Part shown: positions 39,879 to 48,680 of the stretch, piece by piece
How positions within the stretch are numbered: position 1 is the stretch's first letter
Layout: every line of letters starts with the position of its first letter
DNA from: Streptomyces albiflavescens
Lineage (GTDB): Bacteria; Actinomycetota; Actinomycetes; Streptomycetales; Streptomycetaceae
Assembly (NCBI RefSeq): GCF_014645835.1
Contig: NZ_BMMM01000012.1
Coordinates: 145,474 to 209,473, forward strand
Length of the DNA stretch: 64,000 nucleotides
Reading direction: 5' to 3'
Notes under the pieces: generated by a model
The model's database searches: none
What the model was told of the DNA's origin: nothing
What the model saw: only the letters and a program-made list of their open reading frames with translations
Program-made: the position numbers and the translations under genes

Positions 39879-40514
39879 ATGAAGTTCTGGTTGCCGGTGT
39901 CCGCCGTGCCCCGACTTGCCGGTGCGGTGGTCGTCGGAGTGGCGATCGGCGTGGCCGCGGGCTTCCTGACCGACGCCCCACTGGGCGTTCTCTCCGGCAT
40001 CGCCGCCACCGAGACGCTCTTCGTCGTGGCGGGCCTGAGCGTGCTGTGGCCCATGGACGCGACCACCACGCACCGCTATGCACAGCGCGAGGACTTCCGC
40101 CCCCTCACCGAGGAAATCGCCGTCGTCGCGGCCGCTCTGTTCGCGCTGCTCAGCATTGTCGTTCTCCTGCTGCGCGGGAAATCCGCGGAAGGCCACATGG
40201 CAGCCGCGGTAGCGCTCGGCGGCGTGTTCATGAGCTGGGCGTCTCTGCACCTGATGTACTCCACCCGCTACGCATACCTGTTCTGCGCGAAGCCGACAGG
40301 CGGCATCGACTTCAACTCGGAACACCCGCCCGCGTACGCCGACTTCCTGTACTTCAGCTACAACCTCGGCATGACGTACCAGGGATCCGACACCAGCGTT
40401 TCCAGTGCACGAATCCGTGCGGTGGTGCTCCGCCACTGCCTGCTGTCCTACGTCTTCGGTACCAGCATCCTGGCTACCACGATCAACCTGGTGACCGGGA
40501 TCGTCACCAGCTGA
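39879..40514 (+). CDS. DUF1345 membrane protein
   Basis: The 211-residue integral membrane protein has about five hydrophobic segments, such as LAGAVVVGVAIGVAAGFL, LSGIAATETLFVVAGLSVLW, VVAAALFALLSIVVLLL and LSYVFGTSILATTINLVTGI. DUF1345 markers are the MSWASLHLMYSTRYAYLF block and DFLYFSYNLGMTYQGSD, both present here. Function is unknown. ATG 39879 starts the protein; the upstream extension in the same frame is the antisense-free tail of the preceding gene's neighbourhood and not coding. It is convergent with the DyP peroxidase gene. Confidence 0.9.
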   Translation: MKFWLPVSAVPRLAGAVVVGVAIGVAAGFLTDAPLGVLSGIAATETLFVVAGLSVLWPMDATTTHRYAQREDFRPLTEEIAVVAAALFALLSIVVLLLRGKSAEGHMAAAVALGGVFMSWASLHLMYSTRYAYLFCAKPTGGIDFNSEHPPAYADFLYFSYNLGMTYQGSDTSVSSARIRAVVLRHCLLSYVFGTSILATTINLVTGIVTS

Positions 40515-40557
40515 CCCCCGGGCTCCTGAGCGGTGTCCTGGAGTCCTGGACGGCGGC

Positions 40558-41493
40558 CTAGCCGGCCGGCGGCTCGGGAAGATCGTTGAGGAAATTCACG
40601 GTCGGCACATAGAAAAGGCAGCCGGTGGTCGCCGTCGAGAAGTCGAGGATCCGGTCGTGGATCCCGGGACGGTCGCCGAGGAACATGTTGCGCAGCATCC
40701 GTTCGGTCACCTCAGGCGTGCGCGCGTAGCCGATGAAATACGTGCCGTATTCCCTCTTGCCGATCGTTCCGAACGGCATGTTCTCCCGCACGATCTTCTG
40801 TTCGTTGCCGTCCTCGTCCGTGATGGTGTTGAGGGCGACATGAGAATCCGGGGGCTTGACGTCGTCGGGCATTTCGACGTTGGCCAACTTGCTTCGGCCG
40901 ATGACGTTCTCCTGTTCCTGTGTGGTCAACCCGTTCCAGGAGACGAGGTCGTGGAGATACTTCTGGACGATCACGTAGCTGCCGCCTACGAAGGGCTCGT
41001 CCTCGGCGCCGACGAACACCGCGTCGGAGGCCGCCCGTTGTCCGGGATTCTCGCTGCCGTCGACAAAACCCAGCAGGTCACGCTCGTCGAAGTACTTGAA
41101 GCCGTGCACTTCGTCGACCATCGTGACCGCTCCCGCGAGGCGTGCGGCGATCAACCGGGCCAGTTCAAAACAGAGGTCCATCTCGTGGGCGCGCAGATGG
41201 AAGAGGAGATCCCCCGGTGTGGACAGAGCCTTGTGGACAGTGCCTTCCAGCGGCACGAAGGGATGCAGGTCACGAGGGCGCGGACCGGCGAACAGCCGGT
41301 CCCAGGCGCGGGAACCGACGCCGACGACGCAGCTGAGCTCGGCGTACGGGGCGCGATAGCCCACCGACCGCAGCAAACCTGCCACATCTTCGAGCAGGTC
41401 ACGGACAGTGGCCTCGCCAGCGGGGTCGATCGTGGCCACGAGGAAAACGGTGGTCTTGGCCGGCGGGGCGATCACCCTCTGCGACTCGTACAC
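40558..41493 (-). CDS. Dye-decolorizing (DyP-type) heme peroxidase
   Basis: A 311-residue heme peroxidase of the YfeX-like (class B) DyP group. Signature GFVDGSENP (residues ~142-150) carries the distal Asp of the GxxDG motif. The proximal heme His lies in the C-terminal domain, likely within the SHVALN or later segment. Class B enzymes oxidise dyes, Mn or porphyrins with H2O2 and are cytoplasmic or encapsulin-loaded; no encapsulin gene or obvious targeting peptide is present. I chose GTG 41493 because GGGAGG lies 8 nt upstream and the family start (VIAPPAKTTVFLVATI) follows; the long N-terminal extension to 41787 is antisense noise. Confidence 0.9.
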   Translation of the reverse strand: MYESQRVIAPPAKTTVFLVATIDPAGEATVRDLLEDVAGLLRSVGYRAPYAELSCVVGVGSRAWDRLFAGPRPRDLHPFVPLEGTVHKALSTPGDLLFHLRAHEMDLCFELARLIAARLAGAVTMVDEVHGFKYFDERDLLGFVDGSENPGQRAASDAVFVGAEDEPFVGGSYVIVQKYLHDLVSWNGLTTQEQENVIGRSKLANVEMPDDVKPPDSHVALNTITDEDGNEQKIVRENMPFGTIGKREYGTYFIGYARTPEVTERMLRNMFLGDRPGIHDRILDFSTATTGCLFYVPTVNFLNDLPEPPAG

Positions 41494-41629
41494 GAAGCCT
41501 GCCTCCCGCCTGTCGTGATAGCGACGGTACGACCCGTCGGCCGATCCTGCGCTCCGCAGGACCACGTTCCGCGGAAGAGGGGCCGGGCCGGCCGGGCGGA
41601 TGCCGTGAGTGTGCGCGCCACTGCGGGTG

Positions 41630-41941
41630 TCATCGGCCGTCGGGCAGCTCGCCGACGGAGAACCGCACGGTGACCGTGCTGCCCACGCCGACCTGATCGG
41701 TGCGGGGTGCCCCCGCGTCGCTCGCCTCACGAAGCCGCGAGGAGATCTCGTCGATTTGGTCGTCGAGGCGCTGGAGTTGGCCGGCACGCTGCAACTCGTC
41801 GGCTTGGTCCGCGTGGTCGCCCACTTCCTCGGGGTCCTTCAGTGTCGCCGCGACCGTGTCCCGCTCGGCGCGCAGGTCCGCCAGCTCCTGTTCGAGCGCG
41901 CGACGTGCCGTGTCACCTATCGGACCGTGTGCACCGGACAT
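41630..41941 (-). CDS. GreA/GreB-like N-terminal coiled-coil protein, truncated
   Basis: The 103-residue product has a GreA-like N-terminal coiled coil: GPIGDTARRALEQELADLRA, DTVAATLKD, ADQADELQRAGQLQRLDDQI and DEISSRLREAS. This is followed by the start of the C-terminal FKBP-like domain, VGVGSTVTVRFSVGEL. It stops at PDGR, so about 50 residues of the C-terminal domain seen in GreA-type factors are missing. The acidic tip Asp/Glu pair that works inside RNA polymerase (residues near DPEEVGDHADQAD) is present. ATG 41941 has GGGAG 7 nt upstream. It may compete with Gre factors on RNA polymerase, or be inactive. Confidence 0.65.
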   Translation of the reverse strand: MSGAHGPIGDTARRALEQELADLRAERDTVAATLKDPEEVGDHADQADELQRAGQLQRLDDQIDEISSRLREASDAGAPRTDQVGVGSTVTVRFSVGELPDGR

Positions 41942-42495
41942 TCCTGCTCCCGCGTTTCAGTGGGAATCAAACGGAAATAACGGTGTCAATAAGACCATTT
42001 CAGAGCATAGCAGTCGGGCTGCTCCGGCGAAGAGGGCCGCACAGGCTCCGCCGGGCCCGGTGGAGCGTGCCTCTGGGGCCGCCGAGCGATCCGATCACGC
42101 GAGGCGCTGGTCGGATGTCCCGTGTGCTCCCGCCTCCGGAAGCCGCCTGGCGAGGGATGATCAACCGGCATAGCCTGAGGGGAAGCGCTGAAGGTGGTCC
42201 ATGCACCGCACGGCGAAAGGGTGAGACTCTTGCCCCCCTCGCATGACGAGCCGGGAAAGCCGGAACCCACAGTGGGCCCCGAGCCCAAGGGCGAACCACG
42301 ATTCCGCCCCTGGAGGGCGCACCGGCGATCGCCGACGCCGTTCCCGGCCGGGGTTCGTGCAGCGCCACCGTGGGCCTCGAAGGCACCCTCCGCCGACAGG
42401 TCGCATCCGGCGAGGCTCGGCGGCAGGTGGACATTCCCACCGGTCAGCAGGGATGTCCACCTCCGACTACGTCCGGATCGCCGCCCGGAAGCCCG
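41942..42495. other. Gene-poor stretch with one doubtful frame
   Basis: Nothing is firmly supported. A plus-strand frame from TTG 42230 (or ATG 42194) to 42523 would encode a Pro/Arg-rich protein starting LPPSHDEPGKPEPTVGPEPK with a GAAAGGGTGAG site upstream. It overlaps the monooxygenase gene by 28 nt and lacks any domain, so I do not call it. Confidence 0.35.
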
Positions 42496-43749
42496 CTACG
42501 CCCCGGTCACCGAGGCCAGGTAGGCCTCGGTCTTCTCGGGCTCGAAGAAGAAGTTCTCGAAGTCGGCCGGGTTGTCGAAGCCGTTGGCGAAACGGTCCGC
42601 CACGGGCTGGAGCTGGCCGGCCGCGCCGATGAGGTTCAGGACGTGCTCCGGCGGCACGCCGAGCATGGCGTTCGTCCACTTGGTCACGTGCTGCGCCGTG
42701 TCCCAGTACCGGTCGAACGTGGCCTGCATCCACTCCTCGTCGAAGGGCTTGTCGCCCTGCTCGAGGATCGAGGCGAGGTACGCGGCCGCGCACTTGGAGG
42801 CCGAGTTGGAGCCCTGCCCGGTGATCGGGTCGTTCGCCACGACCACGTCGGCGACGCCCAGGACCAGGCCGCCGCCGGGGAGGCGACCGATCGGGTTGCG
42901 GACGGTGGGGGCGTACCGTCCCGACAACGTGCCGTTCGCGTCGGTCAGTTCCACCTTCGTGGCCCGCGCGTACTCCCACGGCGTGAACCGCTCCATGAGT
43001 TCCAGGGTCAGGGAGAGGTGTTCGGCCGGGTCCTTGACGCCGTTGAAGACGTCGAGCGGGCCGCCGGGTATGCCCTCCCAGAAGAGGATGTCCGCACGCC
43101 CCGAGGTGGTGAGGGTCGGCATGACGAAGAGCTCGCCCACGCCGGGGACAAGGTTGCACCGGACCGCGTCGTAGTCCGGGTGCTCCGGGCGCGGGCCCAG
43201 ACCGTGGACGTACGCGACCGCCAACGCCCGCTGCGGCTCGCTGTACGGCGAACGGGAGGCGTCCCGGCCGAACATGGACACGAGCTCGCCCTTGCCCGCC
43301 GACACCAGCACCAGGTCGTAGGTACGGGAGAAGTAGTCGAGGTCGGAGACCGCGGCGCCGTGGATGACCAGCTGGCCGCCACGCTGCGCGAACGTCTCCA
43401 TCCAGCCGGCCATCTTGACCCGCTGGTCGACCGACTGCGCGTACCCGTCGAGCCTGCCCACCCAGTCGATCGCCCGCTGCGTCGGCCCCGGGTCGTGCGA
43501 GCCGGGGGCCGCGACCGAGACGCCGAGTCCTTCGATCTTCGGGGCCTGGGACTCCCAGAAGTTCACCTGGAGATCGCGCTCGTGCTGGAGTGCCGTGTCG
43601 AACATGCACTGTGTCGACATGACACGGCCGGTACGGATCTCGTCCGCCGTCCGGTTCGACATCAGGGTGACCTCGTACCCGTGCGACTGGAGTCCGAGGG
43701 CGAGCTGGAGTCCGGACTGGCCGGCTCCGACGACGAGTATCTTCCGCAT
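42496..43749 (-). CDS. StyA-like FAD monooxygenase of the conservon operon
   Basis: A 417-residue flavoprotein monooxygenase similar to styrene monooxygenase StyA. It begins with the dinucleotide fold KILVVGAGQSGLQLALGLQS. Downstream are the StyA-type MFDTALQHERDL, LVLVSAGKGELVSMF and LGVADVVVANDPITGQGSNS (FAD-binding second motif). StyA enzymes epoxidise alkenes or oxidise indoles using FADH2 from a separate reductase, and no reductase gene is adjacent. It starts 24 nt after cvnD, so it is the last gene of the conservon operon, in the place where P450 genes sit in several S. coelicolor conservons. Confidence 0.87.
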   Translation of the reverse strand: MRKILVVGAGQSGLQLALGLQSHGYEVTLMSNRTADEIRTGRVMSTQCMFDTALQHERDLQVNFWESQAPKIEGLGVSVAAPGSHDPGPTQRAIDWVGRLDGYAQSVDQRVKMAGWMETFAQRGGQLVIHGAAVSDLDYFSRTYDLVLVSAGKGELVSMFGRDASRSPYSEPQRALAVAYVHGLGPRPEHPDYDAVRCNLVPGVGELFVMPTLTTSGRADILFWEGIPGGPLDVFNGVKDPAEHLSLTLELMERFTPWEYARATKVELTDANGTLSGRYAPTVRNPIGRLPGGGLVLGVADVVVANDPITGQGSNSASKCAAAYLASILEQGDKPFDEEWMQATFDRYWDTAQHVTKWTNAMLGVPPEHVLNLIGAAGQLQPVADRFANGFDNPADFENFFFEPEKTEAYLASVTGA

Positions 43750-43773
43750 GCGCGTCCTAACTCTGCGTACGTC

Positions 43774-44412
43774 TTATTCGGGGCTCACGTCGAGCGCGTG
43801 CCCCACCAGCGCGAGCAGGGTCTCGACAACCGAGATCCGGCGCCTGGCATCCATGATCATGACAGGTATGTGTGGGGGCACCGTGAGGGCCTCGCGCACG
43901 TCCTCGGGCTCGAAGTGCTCGCTGCCGTCGAAGTGGTTGACGGCGACGACGTAGGGCAGTCCGCAGCTCTCGAAGTAGTCGAGCGCCGGGAAGCAGTCCG
44001 ACAGGCGGCGGGTGTCGGCGAGGACCACCGCGCCGATGGCACCGCGCACCAGGTCGTCCCACATGAACCAGAACCGCTGCTGGCCCGGCGTGCCGAAGAG
44101 GTAGAGCACCAAGTCGTCGTCGAGCGTGATGCGCCCGAAGTCCATGGCCACGGTGGTGGTCAGCTTGTCGGGCGTGCCGGTGAGGTCGTCGGTGTCCTCG
44201 CTGGCCTGGGTCATCAGCGCCTCCGTCTGGAGGGGCGTGATCTCCGAGACCGCGGTGACCAGCGTGGTCTTGCCCACGCCGAAGCCGCCCGCCACGACGA
44301 TCTTGGTGGCGATCGGCGCGCGGCTGCGGTCCGTCTGCCAGGCCTGCAGATTCTCCTCGTCGTCGAGGAGGGGGGCGACGCCCGGCGCGGCGTCAGAGAC
44401 GACGGAGTCCAC
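43774..44412 (-). CDS. cvnD: Conservon GTPase (CvnD-like)
   Basis: A 212-residue small GTP-binding protein. The P-loop is VVAGGFGVGKTTLV (residues ~40-53). The switch region with TTTVAMDFGRI and DLVLYLFGTPGQQRF (DxxG equivalent) follows; NHFD replaces NKxD, and SAK-like positions are not obvious. CvnD proteins cycle between GTP and GDP forms and associate with CvnA-C at the membrane, resembling eukaryotic G-protein signalling. GTG 44412 lies 20 nt inside cvnC, showing coupling. Which numbered conservon this corresponds to cannot be fixed from sequence alone. Confidence 0.93.
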   Translation of the reverse strand: MDSVVSDAAPGVAPLLDDEENLQAWQTDRSRAPIATKIVVAGGFGVGKTTLVTAVSEITPLQTEALMTQASEDTDDLTGTPDKLTTTVAMDFGRITLDDDLVLYLFGTPGQQRFWFMWDDLVRGAIGAVVLADTRRLSDCFPALDYFESCGLPYVVAVNHFDGSEHFEPEDVREALTVPPHIPVMIMDARRRISVVETLLALVGHALDVSPE

Positions 44413-44803
44413 TCAGCACCCTTTCCAGCAGAGCGCGGTCCGGCTGTCCCGGGCCGTGACCTGTTCCGTACACACGGATCTTTCCCTGGTCCGCCAGGTC
44501 GCTCAGGAGCACTCGGACCACGCCGAGCGGCATCCTGAGGAGGGCGGCGATCTCCGCCACCGTACGCATCCGGCGGCAGAGTTCGACGATGGCCCGCATC
44601 TCGGGCATCACCCGGTGGGAGAGCGAGCCGTTGGTCAGCTCCTTGCGCTCCTGCGGGGCTTCGAGCGCCGCCACGAACGTCTCCACGAGGAGGACGTGCC
44701 CGAAGCGGGTACGGCCGCCGGTGAGCGAGTAGGGGCGTACGCGGGCGGGTTTGCGGTCGCCTCCGCGGACCGGAAGCTTGTTGGGCGTGCTCGGCGTACT
44801 CAT
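44393..44803 (-). CDS. cvnC: Conservon DUF742 protein (CvnC-like)
   Basis: A 136-residue DUF742 protein with a winged-helix-like C-terminal part: RVRPYSLTGGRTRFGHVLLV at the front, then MPEMRAIVELCRRMRTVAEI and AALLRMPLGVVRVLLSDLAD, followed by GKIRVYGTG. DUF742 proteins are the third component of conservons and contact CvnA, CvnB and CvnD; their biochemical role is unclear. It overlaps cvnB by 4 nt and cvnD by 20 nt. Confidence 0.93.
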   Translation of the reverse strand: MSTPSTPNKLPVRGGDRKPARVRPYSLTGGRTRFGHVLLVETFVAALEAPQERKELTNGSLSHRVMPEMRAIVELCRRMRTVAEIAALLRMPLGVVRVLLSDLADQGKIRVYGTGHGPGQPDRALLERVLSGLRRL

Positions 44804-45303
44804 CGGGCGCTCCCCATCGACTCGGTCTCCAGGGATTTTCGGAGTTCACTGCGCAGTTCGGGGGTCAGGACGTGTCCGGCACGGCCGACGAAGAGCGCCA
44901 TGTGGTACGCCACCACGCTCATGTCGCAGTCCGGGGAGCCATGCACGCCGAGCAGCGAGCCGTCGCTGATCGACATGACGAAGAGGCTGCCCTCGTCCAT
45001 CGCGACCATCGTCTGCTTCACGCTGCCGCCGTCCATCAGCTTGGCGGCGCCGATGGTGAGGCTGCCGATGCCGGAGACGATGGTCGCGAGGTCGGCGGAG
45101 GAGCCCTTGGGGCCCGTCGGCCGGTCCGTCTCGGCCGTCCTCGCCTCCGCGTTCCTGCCGGGGTCGGAGGAGAGCAGCAGCAGGCCGTCGGAGGAGACGA
45201 CCGCGACCGACAGGAGGCCCGGCACCTCCTCGACGAGATTCGTCAGCAGCCAGTGCAGATTGCGGGCTTCACTGCTCAGGCCGAAGGTACTGGGCGCGGT
45301 CAA
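44800..45303 (-). CDS. cvnB: Conservon roadblock/LC7 protein (CvnB-like)
   Basis: A 167-residue roadblock/LC7-fold protein, related to GTPase-regulating proteins such as MglB. It begins LSSEARNLHWLLTNLVEEVP, then GLLSVAVVSSDGLLLLSSDP, with a longer variable insert (EARTAETDRPTG) and GSLFVMSISDGSLLGVHGSP. It probably modulates the CvnD GTPase. Its ATG overlaps the cvnA stop by 4 nt and its stop overlaps cvnC's start by 4 nt. Confidence 0.93.
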   Translation of the reverse strand: MTAPSTFGLSSEARNLHWLLTNLVEEVPGLLSVAVVSSDGLLLLSSDPGRNAEARTAETDRPTGPKGSSADLATIVSGIGSLTIGAAKLMDGGSVKQTMVAMDEGSLFVMSISDGSLLGVHGSPDCDMSVVAYHMALFVGRAGHVLTPELRSELRKSLETESMGSAR

Positions 45304-48281
45304 CTGCTTGCCTCCTCGACTGTGCCCCCCGATGCTTCTACGTCCTGTGCGTGCGCGTCGGACGTCGATCCTGCGGGCGCGTGCGCTTCCGGCCCCTGTA
45401 CTGCGGATGCGTTCGTCTCGGCCGTCTGCTCGGCGATCTCCGCCTCCACATCGCGGCGGCCTTCCACCGCACCCCGGTGGAAACCGCCGAGCCTGCGGCG
45501 CAGGGCCTCGGCGTCCACGCCACCCGTGCGCGGCCTCGGGACCGGCGCGGGCGCGGAGATCTTGGGCGTCCGCTTGGGCAGACCCTTGTCGGTGAGCCGC
45601 GAGCCCTCGTCCGGGACACGTTCGTGGGTGTCGGGGCCGATGGCGTACGGATCGGTGGTGGTGGCCTGGGCGGGGACGCGGACTTCCGGAGCGAGGTGGG
45701 CCGGGGTCGCTTCCGGGTCACGTTCGGGAGCGGGCGCTTCCTCCGGGGGCTCCGGAAGCAGCAGCTCCATCGTGGTCTCGGGAGCGAGTTCCGGCTCGGA
45801 CGCCGGCTCTGGCTCGGGCGTGGGCCGGGGTACGGGCGTGGGCCGGGGTGCGTACGACGCCTCGGGTTCGGGAGCCGCCGCTTCCGCGCCGGGATCCCGG
45901 GCGTCCTCGCGTACTCCTGCTTCCTGCGCGGAAGCCTCCCGTACGGCCGCTGTGTCCGCGGGAGCCTCCCGTACGGCTTCTTCCGCCGTGGAAGCTTCTC
46001 GTACGGCCTCTTCCGCCGCGGCGATCAGTGGGTCCTCGTCGCCCGCGGGTTCCGATGCCGTCGGGACCGAACGGCCCGGCAGGACATTGGAGTTGGCCTC
46101 CGCGTCCGCGCCGGGCAGCGACACCGAGGACGCGCTGCCGACCAGCCGGGTGGCCGTGGGGGCGGTGACCGCGGACGCGGCGGCGAGCAGCGCCTTCGGC
46201 AGGACGACCACGGCGGCGACACCGCCCTGCTTCTGCTCGCGCAGCTGCACCCGTACGCCGTGCCGGTGGGCGAGCCGGGCCACCACGTACAGGCCGAGCC
46301 CGAGACCGTCGCCGCCCTCCAGGTCGTAGGCGTCCTCCGGATCGAAGTCCGAGAGACGGGAGTTGAGCTGGCTCATCCGCTCGGCGGTCATGCCTATGCC
46401 CTCGTCCTGCACGGAGAGCATCACCTCGCCGCTCTCCAGGAGCCAGCCGGAGACCTCGACGGCGAGGTCGGGCGGCGAGAACGACGAGGCGTTCTCCAGG
46501 AGTTCGGCCACGAGGTGGCTGATGTCGTCGGCGGCGAAGCCGGCGAGGTGCGCGTGCGGCGGCAGCGCGGCGATGCGGACCCGCTCGTACCGCTCGATCT
46601 CGCTCACCGCGGCGCGCACGACGTCGACGAGCGGGACGGGACCCGCGTGGTGCTGGACGTGCTCGGCGCCCGCGAGGACGAGCAGGTTCTCACTGTGCCG
46701 CCGCATGACGGTGGCGAAGTGGTCGAGCTTGAAGAGCGTGGCGAGGCGGTCCGGGTCCTGCTCGCGCTCCTCCAGGCCCTCGATGACGCCGAGCTGGCGC
46801 TCCACCAGGCCGAGTGTGCGCAGCGCGAGGTTGACGAAGGTGCCGTGGATGGTGCCGCGCACCTGCTCCAAGTGGGTGGCGGCATCCGCGAGTTCGGCAC
46901 GCAGCCGGTCGCGCTCGTCGGCCATCAGCTGACGCTGCCCGATGAGGTGCTTGCGATCGCCTTCGAGCGTCGCGAGCCGCTCATGGAGCGCGGCGGCGTG
47001 CTCGTGCAGCGCGTTGACGGAGCGGACGACCTGGGCGAACTCGTCGTTGCGGCCGGTGAACCTGACCGGTTCCTCGGCGCCCGGGTCGGCGGCCAGGCGG
47101 GCCGAGCCGATCCGCAGCACGGCCAGCGGGCGGGTGAGACTGCGCGCCATGGCCATCGAGACGCCGACCGCGACGAGCAGCAGCGTGCCGATGAGGGCGA
47201 TCCGGATCTCCAGCGCGGTGACGTCGTCGTCCCGCAGCTGTTCGAGGTCCCTGGTGCGGTGGTCGTTGAGGGAGGCCTCGGCACCGCGCATCAGCTCGAC
47301 ACGGGCCGACAGGGCCGCGTCCAGCTTCTTGGTGCTGGTGTCGAGTTCGGCGTCGGAGAGCGTCGGCTGGTCGGTGAGGCTCGCGAGGTACTTGTCGGCG
47401 CTGCCGACGTCGGGCCCGGTGACCGTGGAGTCGTACGAGGCCGTGGCGGCCTTGGGCGCCGTCTCGCGGAAGCCGGCGAGCGCCGCGTCCGAGCGGAGCC
47501 GGGCCTGCTGGGCCGCGGCGCTCAGCGCGTCGCGCTGCTTGGTGTCGGCGGCCGAGGAGACGCTCGTGGTGGTCGCCAGACCGGTGATCGGGTTGATGGC
47601 GGTCTGGGTGGTGCGCGGAATGCTGAGGGCGGCGAGGAGCAGTCCGCGGGCGGCGGCGGACTGCTGGACCGCGGAGTCCAGCTCGGCGAGGGCGTGCGCG
47701 CCGGAGCCCGCGCGGGGCGGCAGCTGATCGGCCAGGTCCTCGGCGAGGGCATGGAGTTCGGCGATGGCACCGGAGTACGCCTGATGCGCTTGAAGAGCGG
47801 TGCTCTTTCCGGTGAGCGCCGCTCTGCGCAGGGAGGCGATGGAGTCGAGGTCCTTGAGCAGCGTGGCGGGGGCGTCCTCGTCCGCCCGCAACTCCTCGAC
47901 CTGCCGGTCGACGCGGGCGCCGCGCTGCTCGGACGGGGCCTTGGCCTTGGGCCTCCCCGCGGCGATGTACGAGGTGACCTCGTCCCGCTCGTCGGCCAGC
48001 GAGTGCGCCAGGGTCAGCGCCTGCTGGGTCCGCTGCGCGAGCGTCACCAGGTTCTGGGAGTCGTTCAGTTGCCCCGAGGCGGCCAGCACCGTGGGGGCCC
48101 CGGCACCGGCGATGGCGGCCGCGACGACCGCCACGGCGACGATCAGTCGGTTGCGTACGTGGGCGGGTCGGCCCCTGCTCGGGGAGTCGGCGGTGTCGCC
48201 GGCGGCACCGCCCCCGGTTGAGCTGGAGGCCGTCTGCTTGCCTGTGCGCCTCGGCCGCGTCTTCTGCACCGGTGCTCGCAT
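45300..48281 (-). CDS. cvnA: Conservon sensor kinase with nitrate/nitrite-sensing-type domain (CvnA-like)
   Basis: A ~993-residue membrane protein. In order: basic N-terminal tail, TM1 (RLIVAVAVVAAAIAGAGAPT), a ~300-residue extracytoplasmic helical NIT-type sensor, TM2 (IRIALIGTLLLVAVGVSMAM), HAMP (RSLTRPLAVLRIGSARLAAD) and a coiled coil. Next is the conservon kinase-like core with LDHFATVMRRHSENLLVLAG and HATPase motifs (LVAELLENASSFSPP, DEGIGM, GDGLGLGLYVV). A ~280-residue Pro/Glu/Ala-rich disordered tail with repeats follows. CvnA proteins resemble eukaryotic receptors in binding the other Cvn proteins. ATG 48281 is the first Met before the conserved part; the frame to 48560 is judged non-coding. 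It heads the operon. Confidence 0.9.
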   Translation of the reverse strand: MRAPVQKTRPRRTGKQTASSSTGGGAAGDTADSPSRGRPAHVRNRLIVAVAVVAAAIAGAGAPTVLAASGQLNDSQNLVTLAQRTQQALTLAHSLADERDEVTSYIAAGRPKAKAPSEQRGARVDRQVEELRADEDAPATLLKDLDSIASLRRAALTGKSTALQAHQAYSGAIAELHALAEDLADQLPPRAGSGAHALAELDSAVQQSAAARGLLLAALSIPRTTQTAINPITGLATTTSVSSAADTKQRDALSAAAQQARLRSDAALAGFRETAPKAATASYDSTVTGPDVGSADKYLASLTDQPTLSDAELDTSTKKLDAALSARVELMRGAEASLNDHRTRDLEQLRDDDVTALEIRIALIGTLLLVAVGVSMAMARSLTRPLAVLRIGSARLAADPGAEEPVRFTGRNDEFAQVVRSVNALHEHAAALHERLATLEGDRKHLIGQRQLMADERDRLRAELADAATHLEQVRGTIHGTFVNLALRTLGLVERQLGVIEGLEEREQDPDRLATLFKLDHFATVMRRHSENLLVLAGAEHVQHHAGPVPLVDVVRAAVSEIERYERVRIAALPPHAHLAGFAADDISHLVAELLENASSFSPPDLAVEVSGWLLESGEVMLSVQDEGIGMTAERMSQLNSRLSDFDPEDAYDLEGGDGLGLGLYVVARLAHRHGVRVQLREQKQGGVAAVVVLPKALLAAASAVTAPTATRLVGSASSVSLPGADAEANSNVLPGRSVPTASEPAGDEDPLIAAAEEAVREASTAEEAVREAPADTAAVREASAQEAGVREDARDPGAEAAAPEPEASYAPRPTPVPRPTPEPEPASEPELAPETTMELLLPEPPEEAPAPERDPEATPAHLAPEVRVPAQATTTDPYAIGPDTHERVPDEGSRLTDKGLPKRTPKISAPAPVPRPRTGGVDAEALRRRLGGFHRGAVEGRRDVEAEIAEQTAETNASAVQGPEAHAPAGSTSDAHAQDVEASGGTVEEASS

Positions 48282-48680
48282 TCCTGACTCGTGTACCCAT
48301 GGGCCCGGGTGATGACGCCCTGTCAACTGGGGCGTCCGCCCTCCCCCAAGCTTTCGACTTCGCTCAAGCCAGGGGGCGCCCCCATCGGCTCCCGACCCTC
48401 CCAGTGCCGGTGGGCAGTGGCCCCGCATCATCTGGCCCGCCACCCGAAGGAGTGAACATCGGACCGGAGTTGGCGGGCAAGTTCCCCCGGCGTGTTCGAC
48501 GGTCTTGACCGGCGGGCCGGTTGGACGTCGGCGACGCGCTTTGGCACTATTCGCCACCACGCTTCACCGGAGTCGATCATTCCATGCCAAACCCGGCGCC
48601 TGAGCTGGTGGTCCGCACCCGTTCGGCAACGGATGCCAGCCTTTCGTAGACCTTGTGAAGGGCTCGTGCAGACTGGCCGG
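48282..48680. other. Divergent promoter region of conservon and phosphatase genes
   Basis: The 399-bp interval separates leftward cvnA from the rightward PP2C-like gene. It contains an imperfect C-rich/G-rich hairpin (CCCCCAAGCTTTCG near 48343-48356 against AAGCCAGGGGG near 48366-48376), similar to the tract at 37201. No reliable promoter hexamers were identified. Confidence 0.4.

Noticed and set aside
42194..42523. A plus-strand Pro-rich frame upstream of the monooxygenase stop
   Set aside because: No domain, overlap with a sure gene and weak start. It remains possible but is not supported enough to call.
45351..48221. A 956-codon plus-strand frame opposite cvnA
   Set aside because: Low-complexity Arg/Gly/Val/Asp composition and no motif; it is a mirror of the GC-rich codon pattern of cvnA.
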